Assembly (NCBI GenBank): GCA_018240285.1
Contig: JAFEGA010000004.1
Span: forward strand, 1 to 64,000
Direction: 5' to 3'
Source of the DNA: Pseudomonadota bacterium
GTDB taxonomy: Bacteria; Pseudomonadota; Gammaproteobacteria; Burkholderiales; Nitrosomonadaceae
Length of the DNA stretch: 64,000 bases
Position 1 is the first letter of the stretch. Each line of letters opens with the position of its first letter. A model generated the notes under the pieces. It ran no database searches. It was given only the letters and a program-made list of their open reading frames with translations, and was not told the DNA's origin. This document shows, piece by piece, positions 54,408 to 63,200 of the stretch. The position numbers and the translations under genes are program-made.

Positions 54408-54491
54408 GGCGTATTTTAACCAAATAAAATACAGAAAAATTAATAAGGAAAGGGACCCGGGGCGATAAGCAATGCATGTTCTGGCCAGCGA

Positions 54492-54514
54492 GGGAGGATT
54501 CGATAATCCCTCCC
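54492..54514. terminator. Hairpin between SulP and the response regulator gene
   Basis: GGGAGGATT-CGAT-AATCCCTCCC with one bulged C, 35 bp after the SulP stop on the minus strand. There is no U tract, so termination is uncertain; it may protect the transcript end or be bidirectional. Confidence 0.45.
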
Positions 54515-54548
54515 GTGCGCCGGTTCTTACGAAAATGATAACGGAATA

Positions 54549-55913
54549 TTACTGCAAATTACCGCTGCTATCTTTTTTCAAATTTTCAAAGTACCGTTTA
54601 ACGACTGCCTTGCCTGGCATATTGTCGTGTTTGGTAAATACCATGAAATGAATGATACCGTGCATCACCATCGCAATCAGCAGTCCTTCGAAAATACCCA
54701 CTTTATAAACGAGCCCCGCCGTTAACAGTGACAGTATCAACGCATACGGACCATAATGGGTGACATGCACCAATCCGGCAATCATTTTGTACCCGGTAAA
54801 CATCATGATCGCTGCCAGTGAAAACTTGGGTAAATAATCCAGATAATAGGTGTTGAAGGTAAAGAAACAGACCACCGATCCAATAATCAGAACGGAAAAC
54901 TTGGTCATTGCTCCGGCGAGCTTATTCGTAGTGCTTTTAGCCAAACCGTCCAGATTGGTCATGCCATGAAAGAAACTGGACCCCAGATTGGCAATCCAGA
55001 TTGCCAGCAAGCTGTTATTGCTATTGGTTTTGCGTCCTAATGGATCGATTTTCTCGATAGCCGCATTACTCATGACTTGCTCGATGACATCGACAATCGC
55101 CAGCATGGCACAAAAAAGCACCATATAAACTAGCATCAACAACGATACATCCGCTTGCGGCAATGGTAACTGCAAATGCAGATCGACATCTTCCACGGAA
55201 ATCATCGGCACGCTGACAAACTGAGCCAAGATAATACCGCCGGCAATCAGCACGAAATACGGAACGGCGGGTTGTGTGTTTTTAAACTTGGAGAATAGCA
55301 ACAAAAATACAGCGAGACCCGCGGCGGAGATCGCTACCATTTGAATGCGCGCGGTATTCCAGAATTCCTCGGTAACCAGCGCATCCGGTATTTCGTAAGT
55401 AAACTCCGAAAACTTCAGCAATATTTTCAATCCCACGCCGGCCAGCAATCCTTCAACCAGATAAACCGGAACCGCAACCAGCAGATACCGTTGCCAATTG
55501 AATTTCCAGATAATCGCTTGCATGACCGCTGTCATAAAAATGCAAAATGCCATATTTTCCCAGCCAAACGTGGCCACGCCCATAGCCAGCACCGGCGCCA
55601 AGCCCGCGGCAATACCCGGTGAACCAATATAGTTACCCGGCTTGAACCAGGCATTAATCCAGCCGATGAAGGAAGCAAAAGCTACCGTAGCCAATCCCAC
55701 TTTGATCGGATAATCGGACATGATGGCAATACCGATCGTTAGCGGAATAGCCATCGCACCCGTGATCAAGCCGGCGGCGATATCGCGTAATACGTACTGC
55801 GATTGAAAAGCGGCGGAACCCGTTGAAGCTGCCGCTGTTGCAGCTGCAGCTGCAGCTGCAGCTGTACGCGATTGACCGCTAAACAACCATTTTTCTTCTG
55901 TCTTTGATTTCAT
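54549..55913 (-). CDS. SulP-family inorganic anion transporter without STAS domain
   Basis: 454 residues with 10-12 membrane segments. SulP signature near the N-terminus (RDIAAGLITGAMAIPLTIGIAIMSDYPIKVGLATV and YIGSPGIAAGLAPVLAMG), with the usual GMTNLDGLAKSTTNKLAG region late. No C-terminal STAS regulatory domain is present, unlike most sulfate permeases. Sulfate, bicarbonate or another anion are possible; in autotrophs bicarbonate is a reasonable guess. The N-terminal AAAAAAAATAAA run is encoded by a hexanucleotide repeat. Confidence 0.85.
   Translation of the reverse strand: MKSKTEEKWLFSGQSRTAAAAAAAATAAASTGSAAFQSQYVLRDIAAGLITGAMAIPLTIGIAIMSDYPIKVGLATVAFASFIGWINAWFKPGNYIGSPGIAAGLAPVLAMGVATFGWENMAFCIFMTAVMQAIIWKFNWQRYLLVAVPVYLVEGLLAGVGLKILLKFSEFTYEIPDALVTEEFWNTARIQMVAISAAGLAVFLLLFSKFKNTQPAVPYFVLIAGGIILAQFVSVPMISVEDVDLHLQLPLPQADVSLLMLVYMVLFCAMLAIVDVIEQVMSNAAIEKIDPLGRKTNSNNSLLAIWIANLGSSFFHGMTNLDGLAKSTTNKLAGAMTKFSVLIIGSVVCFFTFNTYYLDYLPKFSLAAIMMFTGYKMIAGLVHVTHYGPYALILSLLTAGLVYKVGIFEGLLIAMVMHGIIHFMVFTKHDNMPGKAVVKRYFENLKKDSSGNLQ
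55840..55863. repeat. (GCAGCT)4 simple repeat inside the SulP coding region
   Basis: Four perfect copies of GCAGCT encode part of the N-terminal poly-Ala run. The unit is 6 bp, so copy-number change would lengthen or shorten the tract by two residues without a frameshift. Confidence 0.85.
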
Positions 55914-56045
55914 GATCTGTTTACCTCCATTTTAAAATTTAGTATCGGTGACCGGCAGGATGGCAAAAAATCAAAGATCCATTCCATAATGCCATCCAAG
56001 CGTGATTTAAAGAATTAAATTAATATTCTATATACGTTGATTAAC

Positions 56046-56084
56046 GTTAAGTTTTTATGAAAACTTAGTTAAGAATTCGTTAAG
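56046..56084. promoter_or_regulatory. PmrA-box-like GTTAAG repeats and palindrome
   Basis: GTTAAG occurs at 56046, 56068 and 56079, so starts are 22 and 11 bp apart (same helical face). GTTAAG-AATTC-GTTAAG fits the PmrA-type half-site spacing (N5). A perfect palindrome TAAGTTTT-TATG-AAAACTTA (56048-56067) overlaps the first box. Located 135-170 bp upstream of the SulP start. Confidence 0.45.
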
Positions 56085-56122
56085 GGCAAACATGATCCAG
56101 AGAATCCGGGCAGTCCAGTAAA

Positions 56123-56236
56123 GGAAACGCTGATTAATTGACTGCACGAGCGAATCGTTTCGCTGCGCGATACTCGCTCTCGCTGCGTTCCGTACGCCTA
56201 TTGCTTCATCTCGTTCGCCGGATTAATCAGCGTTTC
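56123..56236. repeat. 114-bp MITE-like repeat upstream of ilvA
   Basis: Ends GGAAACGCTGATTAATT and (complement) AGAAACGCTGATTAATC, flanked by TAAAG/TAAAG-like direct repeats. The interior shares ACGAGCG, TTCGCTGCGCG and GTTCGCCG segments with the 52312 copy. No coding capacity. Confidence 0.75.
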
Positions 56237-56268
56237 TAAAGAGAAAATAGTTTTAACTGGAGGAAACT

Positions 56269-56340
56269 ATGATCGTGATAAAATCCCCATCACCGTTTCA
56301 AATTAAAATGCCGCCTGGATTTATCCGCTTCCCGCCATGA
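56269..56340 (+). CDS. Leader ORF translationally coupled to ilvA
   Basis: 23 codons. A strong ribosome site TGGAGG lies 6 bp before the ATG, whereas ilvA itself has none. The peptide starts MIVIKSPSPFQIK and contains four Ile and one Val. Its TGA overlaps the ilvA start (ATGA), so ribosomes finishing the leader can start ilvA. The Ile content invites an attenuation or feedback role, but no terminator/antiterminator pair was seen. Confidence 0.55.
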   Translation: MIVIKSPSPFQIKMPPGFIRFPP

Positions 56341-57848
56341 AAAACAATTACCTTGAAAGAATACTGACCGCGCAGGTTTACGATGTCGCGATCGAGAGTC
56401 CGTTGGATCTTGTCGCCAATTTGTCGGAGCGCATTCATAACCAGGTGTTGTTGAAACGGGAAGACTTGCAGCAAGTTTTCTCGTTCAAACTGCGCGGCGC
56501 GTATAACAAGATGATCAAGTTGCCGCCCGCAGTGCGTAATCGCGGTGTGATCGCGGCTTCGGCGGGGAATCACGCGCAAGGTGTCGCGCTGGCGGCGAAG
56601 AAACTCAATTGCTCCGCTACTATCGTGATGCCCGTGACCACGCCGCAAATCAAGGTGAATGCGGTCATGGGGCATGGCGCTACGGTCGCATTGCATGGCG
56701 ATTCGTATAACGATGCGTACGAGCACGCCATGCAACTGGCGAAAGAAGAACAAGCCACGTTTGTGCATCCGTACGACGATCCTGATGTGATCGCCGGACA
56801 AGGAACGGTCGGTATGGAAATTCTGCGTCAGCATACCGGCGCGATTCACGCCATTTTTGTACCGATCGGCGGCGGCGGGTTGATCGCCGGGATTGCGGCA
56901 TATGTAAAGCGGCTGTACCCAAAAATTAAAATCATCGGCGTCGAGCCGGTCGACGCCGATGCCATGTACCGCTCGCTGCAAAGCGGCCGCCGCGTCAAGC
57001 TGGCGCAAGTCGGTTTGTTTGCCGACGGCGTGGCGGTGCGGCATGTCGGCAAGGAGACGTTTCGCTTGTGCCGCGAATTGGTCGACGAGGTGATGCTGGT
57101 CGATACCGACGCCATTTGCGCGGCAATCAAGGATGTGTTCGAGGATACGCGCACGATTATGGAACCGTCCGGCGCGCTGTCGATCGCCGGGATCAAAGCG
57201 TACGTCGCGCGCGAAAAGATTCAGCATAAAACGCTGATCGCGATCGCATCCGGTGCCAATATGAATTTCGACCGGCTGCGCCATATTTCCGAACGCGCGG
57301 AAATCGGTGAGCAGCGCGAGGCGGTGATGTCGGTGACGATTCCGGAACAGCCCGGCAGTTTCAAGAAATTCTGCAACTTGCTCGGCGCCAAAAGCATTAC
57401 CGAATTCAATTACCGTTACTCCGATTCGAAAGTCGCGCATGTGTTCGTCGGCGTATCGGTGCGCAATCAGGCAGAAACGCAGCAACTGATCAAGGAATTG
57501 AAACAAAGCGGCTTGGCCACCGAGGACATGAGCAACAACGAAATGGCCAAACTGCATGTGCGCCACTTGGTTGGCGGGCATGCGCACGCAGTCAAGAACG
57601 AAATCGTGTACCGCTTCGAGTTTCCCGACCGTCCCGGCGCGTTGATGAACTTCCTCAATAACATGAGCCACAACTGGAACATCAGCTTGTTTCACTACCG
57701 CAACCACGGCGCAGACTACGGCCGCGTGTTGATTGGCATCCAGGTGCCGCCGGAGGAGAAATCGGCTTTCCGGGCTTTTCTCGATCAGCTGGGTTATCGC
57801 TATTGGGACGAAACCAAGAATCCTGCGTATAAACTGTTTCTTGGGTGA
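56337..57848 (+). CDS. ilvA: Biosynthetic threonine ammonia-lyase
   Basis: 503 residues. A PLP enzyme converting threonine to 2-oxobutyrate, the first step of isoleucine synthesis. PLP lysine in the motif VFSFKLRGAYNKM, glycine-rich phosphate loop PIGGGGLIAGIAAY, then two C-terminal ACT-like regulatory domains (QPGSFKKFCNLLGAKSITEFNYRYSD and RPGALMNFLNNMSHNWNISLFHYRNHG), as in the Ile-inhibited long form. It depends on the overlapping leader ORF for translation. Confidence 0.95.
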   Translation: MKNNYLERILTAQVYDVAIESPLDLVANLSERIHNQVLLKREDLQQVFSFKLRGAYNKMIKLPPAVRNRGVIAASAGNHAQGVALAAKKLNCSATIVMPVTTPQIKVNAVMGHGATVALHGDSYNDAYEHAMQLAKEEQATFVHPYDDPDVIAGQGTVGMEILRQHTGAIHAIFVPIGGGGLIAGIAAYVKRLYPKIKIIGVEPVDADAMYRSLQSGRRVKLAQVGLFADGVAVRHVGKETFRLCRELVDEVMLVDTDAICAAIKDVFEDTRTIMEPSGALSIAGIKAYVAREKIQHKTLIAIASGANMNFDRLRHISERAEIGEQREAVMSVTIPEQPGSFKKFCNLLGAKSITEFNYRYSDSKVAHVFVGVSVRNQAETQQLIKELKQSGLATEDMSNNEMAKLHVRHLVGGHAHAVKNEIVYRFEFPDRPGALMNFLNNMSHNWNISLFHYRNHGADYGRVLIGIQVPPEEKSAFRAFLDQLGYRYWDETKNPAYKLFLG

Positions 57849-58138
57849 TTTCGAATAATCAACTTGCTGTAACACCCCCGGGATTTCTTGCACACAATTT
57901 CTCAGATGAGCGTTGATGACAGTCTGAGCCTTCGCTACCAGCTTGCGTCGCGCCAGCAACCGAGGAAGTTGTTTCCATCATACATCAACTCCTAAAAGGC
58001 ATTATTTTCCAGGTCTTATTCCGCCTTTGATCACACCCTTCAGCAGCTAAGCTATTGCCTGACATTTTGTCATGCCGGGTGCCGTTCGCTTTTGAACAGC
58101 GCGCGCATTCAGGTGAATACTTAAAGCTGGAGAACACA

Positions 58139-60244
58139 ATGGAAGACAATTTTTCTAAATTCGGATTGCCGACCGGTCTGGTTGCGCTGGGTAAGAAATT
58201 GCCGTGGATTCCGGCGCCGGCGAAGAAAAATGTTCTTAAACAAGTTTCCCCTTTAAACAATAGCTGGGTGCAGGGCGGTATTGTGATGTTTTTCACTGTG
58301 CTGCTGCTGATTACCCTGGCATCCGGCGTGCAGCAAGCCAGACAAGGCGCGATCCAGTCCGAGCTCGCTGCGCAGTTGCAAATTCACCAGGCGCAGATTG
58401 CCAATGCCGCGCAGCAAACGCTGCTGGGCGATGCCGCCGCATTCGCGCAATTGCGCGACAGCCGGCAGCAACTCAATCGTGACGTGATGCTGTTATTGCA
58501 AGGCGGGCTGTATCGCGACAAAACCGTAGCGGCAGCGGACGATTCATTAGCACAAAGCTTGCATACTTATTTCAGAAATTGGCAACTGGATGACAGCAAG
58601 ATCGACATGATCCTGTATCAGCAGGAATCGATGATACGGCTGAACAGCAGCATCAAAGCGGTAAATAGCGCGCATAGCCAATTGGCGCGAAGGATTGAAG
58701 AACTCATCAGCCGCATGACGGAATCCGGAAATCTATCGCAAGAAGTCCGCGCCGTGGAAACCATCAAACTGCACGCGCGTAATATTGCAAAGAATGTCAA
58801 AACGCTGCTGCCGACCGAGTTGCCGCTGGCGGAAATCAATGCGCAACTTTCCCAGGATCACGCGCAAATTTCAACAATGATTCAGACTTTGAGTCAAGGC
58901 AATAATGGTCTCGGTGCGGCTTCCAGCAAGCACGAGGTGATTCAGGATTTGCTCTCGCATGTGCACGCGCAACTGAGAAAATTTGATGATCACTTGCATG
59001 TCATCCGCAAGGAAATTCCTGCTGTCCTGACGGTCGAATCAGCAGTCGACGAAATTATGAACCATCAAACGGCACTGCAAGCTCTGGCCGCAACGCTCGA
59101 TGCGGAAATTCAGCAGCAGAACAGCCATGCCGCGGCGCTGCTGAATACCCTGGCGGTGGTATGGGCTGCGTGCGCCGTGCTGGCGTTAATATTTTTGATC
59201 CGGGCAGTGCGCCGTAATGCATATCATCAGGATCTGGCCAATCGCAACGAAGTCGAGAAAGCGCAAAAAGCGATCGTGACGTTGCTGGACGATATGAAAA
59301 GAATCGCCGACGGCGATCTGACGGTGCGCACCGACATCACCAACCACATGACCAGCGCGATCGCCGATGCCATCAACAGTACCATTGAGGAGTTGCATAC
59401 CCTGGTGGAGCAAGTCAATCAAGCAGGCGCATTGGTGGTGAAATCATCGCATCAGGCGCAACAAGTTTCGTCCGGATTGCTGCACGCGGCCGAGCAACAA
59501 ACGGCCAAAATAGAACAGACCACACTCGCCGTTGTCGGCATGACAGAATCGATCAGTGAAATATCGGATATGGCGACGGAATCGGCCAAAGTTGCGAAAC
59601 AATCTCTCGCCGCGGCGGAGAAAGGCGCGCTGGCGGTGCGTGAATCGATTGCCGGGATGAACGAGATCCGCACACATATCCAGGATACGTCGAAACGGAT
59701 CAAACGCCTCGGCGAGAGTTCACAGGAAATCGGCGAGATCGTCGCTTTGATCACTGGCATTACCGATCAGACCAATGTGCTGGCGCTGAATGCAGCGCTG
59801 CAAGCGACTGCCGCTGGTGAAGCGGGGCACGGGTTTACCGTCATTGCGCAAGAAGTGCAGCGCCTGGCGGAGCGCTCGGCGGAAGCCAGCAAACAGATCA
59901 GCGAGTTGATCGTTACCATTCAGGGCGATACGCGGGATGCCATTGCCGCGATGGAACGCAGTACGCTCGGTGTGGCAAAAGGAACGAAACGTTCCGATGC
60001 AGCCGGACGTGCGCTGGAAGAAATCGAACAAGTATCGAAGCAACTGGCGCAGCTGGTGACGCATATTTTTGAGGTCACTAATACGCAGACACGGGCGGCG
60101 CATAAGGTGGTTGCCAATATGGAAGAAATTCTTCATATTACCCGCCAAACGACGCAGGGGACGCTGAAAACCACGGGATCGATCAAACAGATCGCGGGTT
60201 TTGCGTCCGAGCTGAAAGCGTCGGTATCCAATTTCAAAGTGTAA
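58139..60244 (+). CDS. pilJ: PilJ-like methyl-accepting chemotaxis protein
   Basis: 701 residues. First membrane helix at about 40-60 (GGIVMFFTVLLLITLASG), a helical periplasmic PilJ-type sensor, second helix (LNTLAVVWAACAVLALIFLIRAV), HAMP (IADGDLTVRTDITNHMTSAIADAINSTIEELHTLV) and an MCP signalling domain with hairpin tip GITDQTNVLALNAALQATAAGEAGHGFTVIAQEVQRLAERSAEAS. The PilJ-type tip and the following chpA-like gene point to twitching or surface sensing. The usual pilG, pilH and pilI are not upstream. ATG 58139 is chosen for the GGAG upstream. Confidence 0.88.
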   Translation: MEDNFSKFGLPTGLVALGKKLPWIPAPAKKNVLKQVSPLNNSWVQGGIVMFFTVLLLITLASGVQQARQGAIQSELAAQLQIHQAQIANAAQQTLLGDAAAFAQLRDSRQQLNRDVMLLLQGGLYRDKTVAAADDSLAQSLHTYFRNWQLDDSKIDMILYQQESMIRLNSSIKAVNSAHSQLARRIEELISRMTESGNLSQEVRAVETIKLHARNIAKNVKTLLPTELPLAEINAQLSQDHAQISTMIQTLSQGNNGLGAASSKHEVIQDLLSHVHAQLRKFDDHLHVIRKEIPAVLTVESAVDEIMNHQTALQALAATLDAEIQQQNSHAAALLNTLAVVWAACAVLALIFLIRAVRRNAYHQDLANRNEVEKAQKAIVTLLDDMKRIADGDLTVRTDITNHMTSAIADAINSTIEELHTLVEQVNQAGALVVKSSHQAQQVSSGLLHAAEQQTAKIEQTTLAVVGMTESISEISDMATESAKVAKQSLAAAEKGALAVRESIAGMNEIRTHIQDTSKRIKRLGESSQEIGEIVALITGITDQTNVLALNAALQATAAGEAGHGFTVIAQEVQRLAERSAEASKQISELIVTIQGDTRDAIAAMERSTLGVAKGTKRSDAAGRALEEIEQVSKQLAQLVTHIFEVTNTQTRAAHKVVANMEEILHITRQTTQGTLKTTGSIKQIAGFASELKASVSNFKV

Positions 60245-60283
60245 TGTCATTGCCGGTTTCAATTTTGCTGGATGGTACAAAAC

Positions 60284-63200
60284 ATGAGCGCGCAACCTAA
60301 ACTTAATATCGCTTCGATAATCGGGATCAAGGACGGCATTTACCAAGTCTTTGCGTTAATCGATCAGATTCTTGAGGTATACAGTCAGCATCCTGGCAAG
60401 ATTAATTTGCTCAGCGATTGCCGCCGTTATATTCATCAACTGGATGGTTTGCTCGAGATGCTGGGATTGACCAGCATTACCATCGTGACTGGGAAAATGG
60501 AGCAACTGGTTGACGCGCTGATGAGTAAGAAAATTGAACCCGCGCCACCGGTTTTCGATGCATTGAATCAATCGACCAAGGCGCTGCTGTATTATCTGAA
60601 TGAATTGATCGACGGCGCCGAGGAAAATCCAATACGCTTGTTCCCGGCGTACCGCAGTTTGATGCAAGTGTACGGTTTTGAGAATGCGCCGGAAAGCGAC
60701 TTATTCTTCCCCCGTTTGACGGTCGCACCGGCATTAAAGGCCGAAACTGCGTCTTTGGATGACGCTGCCGCCAAAATTCTGGCGAAGCAACTGGGTGCCG
60801 AGTATCAGGCTGGTTTGCTGAAGTGGCTGCGTGATCCATCGAATCAGGCCGGTTTGCGGCAAATGGCCGCGGTGGCGGACAGGATTGAGGAATTTCCCGG
60901 AACCGCCGAGGCGCGCGCTTTCTGGTGGGTGACGGCCGGTTTTCTGGAAGATTTGCTGCAATTGGAAAGCAATCGCATCGATCTGCCGGTGCGCCGCTTG
61001 TGCGGAAAAATCGAGCAAACGATCCGTCATCTGGCGGCGGGAACGCCCAGCAACACGTCCGTGTTGATGCGGGAATTGCTGTATCGCATTGCGCACAGCG
61101 AAGCGGATAGTCCGCGCATCAACGCCATTAAGAACAGTTATGTCTGGCCGGGCCAGGTGCAAGACCAGGATAAACCGACGTTTGAACAATCGGAAGCGTT
61201 GCGTCCTATTTTGGATAGATTGCGCGATACGCTGATGCAAGCGAACGACATCTGGCGCGAATTCTGTGCCGGACATCAGGAAAGTTTGGCTTCCTTGCTG
61301 GAATACGTGGATTGGCTCAGTCATCAAGCCCGGCAAACCGGCTATGCGCCATTAGAAAAACTGGCCGATGCCATCGGCGATACGGTCAGCTATTTGCACG
61401 ACCATCCCCAGGATGCCAGCGAAGAGCTGGCGATGGAAATGGCCACAGCATTATTGCTGGTGGAAAGCATCATCGACGATTTCCACAAACTGCCTGCCGA
61501 TCTACCGCAGCAGATCGACGTGATTGTTTCCCGCTTGCACGGCATTACACAAGGCAACGTCAGCGATCTGCCACCGGCGCCAACCTTCAAAACGCTGGAA
61601 AGCGAAACACGGGAAAAAGAATTGCAGGCGCATGTGGCGCAGGAAATTCTGACCAATCTGGCGCAAGTCGAAAGCATCCTCGACAAATTTTTCTTTGAAC
61701 CCGCGCAGCGTGCGGAATTATCGCTGCTGCCAGAGTTATTCAAACAGATTTCCGGCACATTGGTCATGCTTGATCTGGAACGCGCGAACACCTTACTGCA
61801 CCTTTGCCAGAACCTGACCGGCAAGCTGCCGGAACCGGATCATGACATTACCGGAGCGGAACAAATCCTGCTCGTCGATGGATTGAGCAGTCTGGGTTTT
61901 TATATTGAAGCGCTGCGCAGCGGTCAACCCGATAGCGAGCAGATTGCCGAAGAAGCCATCCAGCGGTTCCAGAGCGCACCGGCTGCGCCAAGTGCGCCTT
62001 TACCGGCGCCGGAAACATTTGTTCCCGGTTCCGCCGCCATTGTGGAGAAAGAACTGGCAACTTCTGCGACCGCCGCTACCGGCGCCGATCCGGAACTGCT
62101 CGAGATTTTCCTGGAAGAAGCGGACATCGTGCTCGCCAGCATCGCCGATGATTTGCACAAATGCCGCATGGATGATGCCGATCGCGAACCGCTTGCCAGC
62201 TTGCGGCGCGGATTTCACACCTTGAAAGGCAGCGGCCGCATGGTCGGGCTCGATGACATGAGTGAAGTGGCCTGGAATCTGGAACAAGTGCTGAATCTGT
62301 GGCTGGATGAGAAAAGATTGGTTTCCGGCCAGTTAATGGACTTGATCGGCGATACGCATCGAGCCTATAGCGAATGGTGCAAGAATCTGCGCCAACAAGG
62401 CAGCACTGATGTCGATGCGGAAGCATTGCTGCAGGCAGCGAAAGAATTATTAACCCGCAAAAAAGGAAAAGTCAGCAAAAAAGCAGCCGTTAAGCCGCAA
62501 ACCGAAACGATCATTCTAGCAAGCGAGGAAGTTCAGGCTGCTGCCGCAATAGAACCACTGCCATCCGTGACGCCGGTACCGGCCGAAGCGAAGCAAGCGC
62601 CACAACCGACGCAGCCTGCGCCATCAGCCGCTGCAACGTCCGGCCGAATCAATCCGGAATTGTTGCAGGCATTTTTGGAAGAAGCGGACATCATCATCCC
62701 GCAAATCGGTGGAAAATTGCGCGGCTGGCGCATGCTGCCGCAAGACGGAGACATTCATCACGCATTACTGCGGTTGCTGCATACGCTGAAAGGCGGCGCG
62801 CGTATGGCAGGGGCGTTGCCATTGGGTGAATTGATTCATGCGATGGAAAGCCAAGTGCAAAAGGCCTTCCGCGAACGCAATATCACCGATGCGGCACTGG
62901 ATCAATTGGAAAAAGAGTTCGACGCGATCAGCGGCAAGATCGAGCAGCTGCAACGCGATGAAGCCGCTGTGCTGGCGGCAAATCAGGTTGCCGCTGCGGT
63001 GCCTGTGGCGATTTCCGGACCGGTGCAGCCGTCAACCGGAAAGGCCGGATTACTGCAATCCAAAACGCTGCTGCGCATCAATTCCGAACTGATCGACCGG
63101 CTGGTGAACGATGCCGGGGAAGCCAGCATTCTGCGCTCAAAAATCGAGGCGCAATTGAGCAATTTCAAGCAATCGTTGCAAGATCTGACGGACAGCACGC

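Larger units (their letters stand above)
55914..56268. other. Divergent intergenic region SulP / ilvA
   Basis: 355 bp holding the SulP promoter region, the GTTAAG boxes and palindrome (56046-56084) and the 114-bp inverted-repeat element (56123-56236). No ORF with a ribosome site other than the ilvA leader that starts at 56269. Confidence 0.6.

Noticed and set aside
56298..57959. 553-codon minus-strand ORF opposite ilvA
   Set aside because: It is the antisense of a clear IlvA; its long open frame follows from the codon bias of the + strand gene, and its composition is unlike a real protein.
57849..58138. 40-codon minus-strand ORF with an AGGAG-like site downstream of ilvA
   Set aside because: Short, no recognisable sequence and low-information composition; not enough to call a gene.
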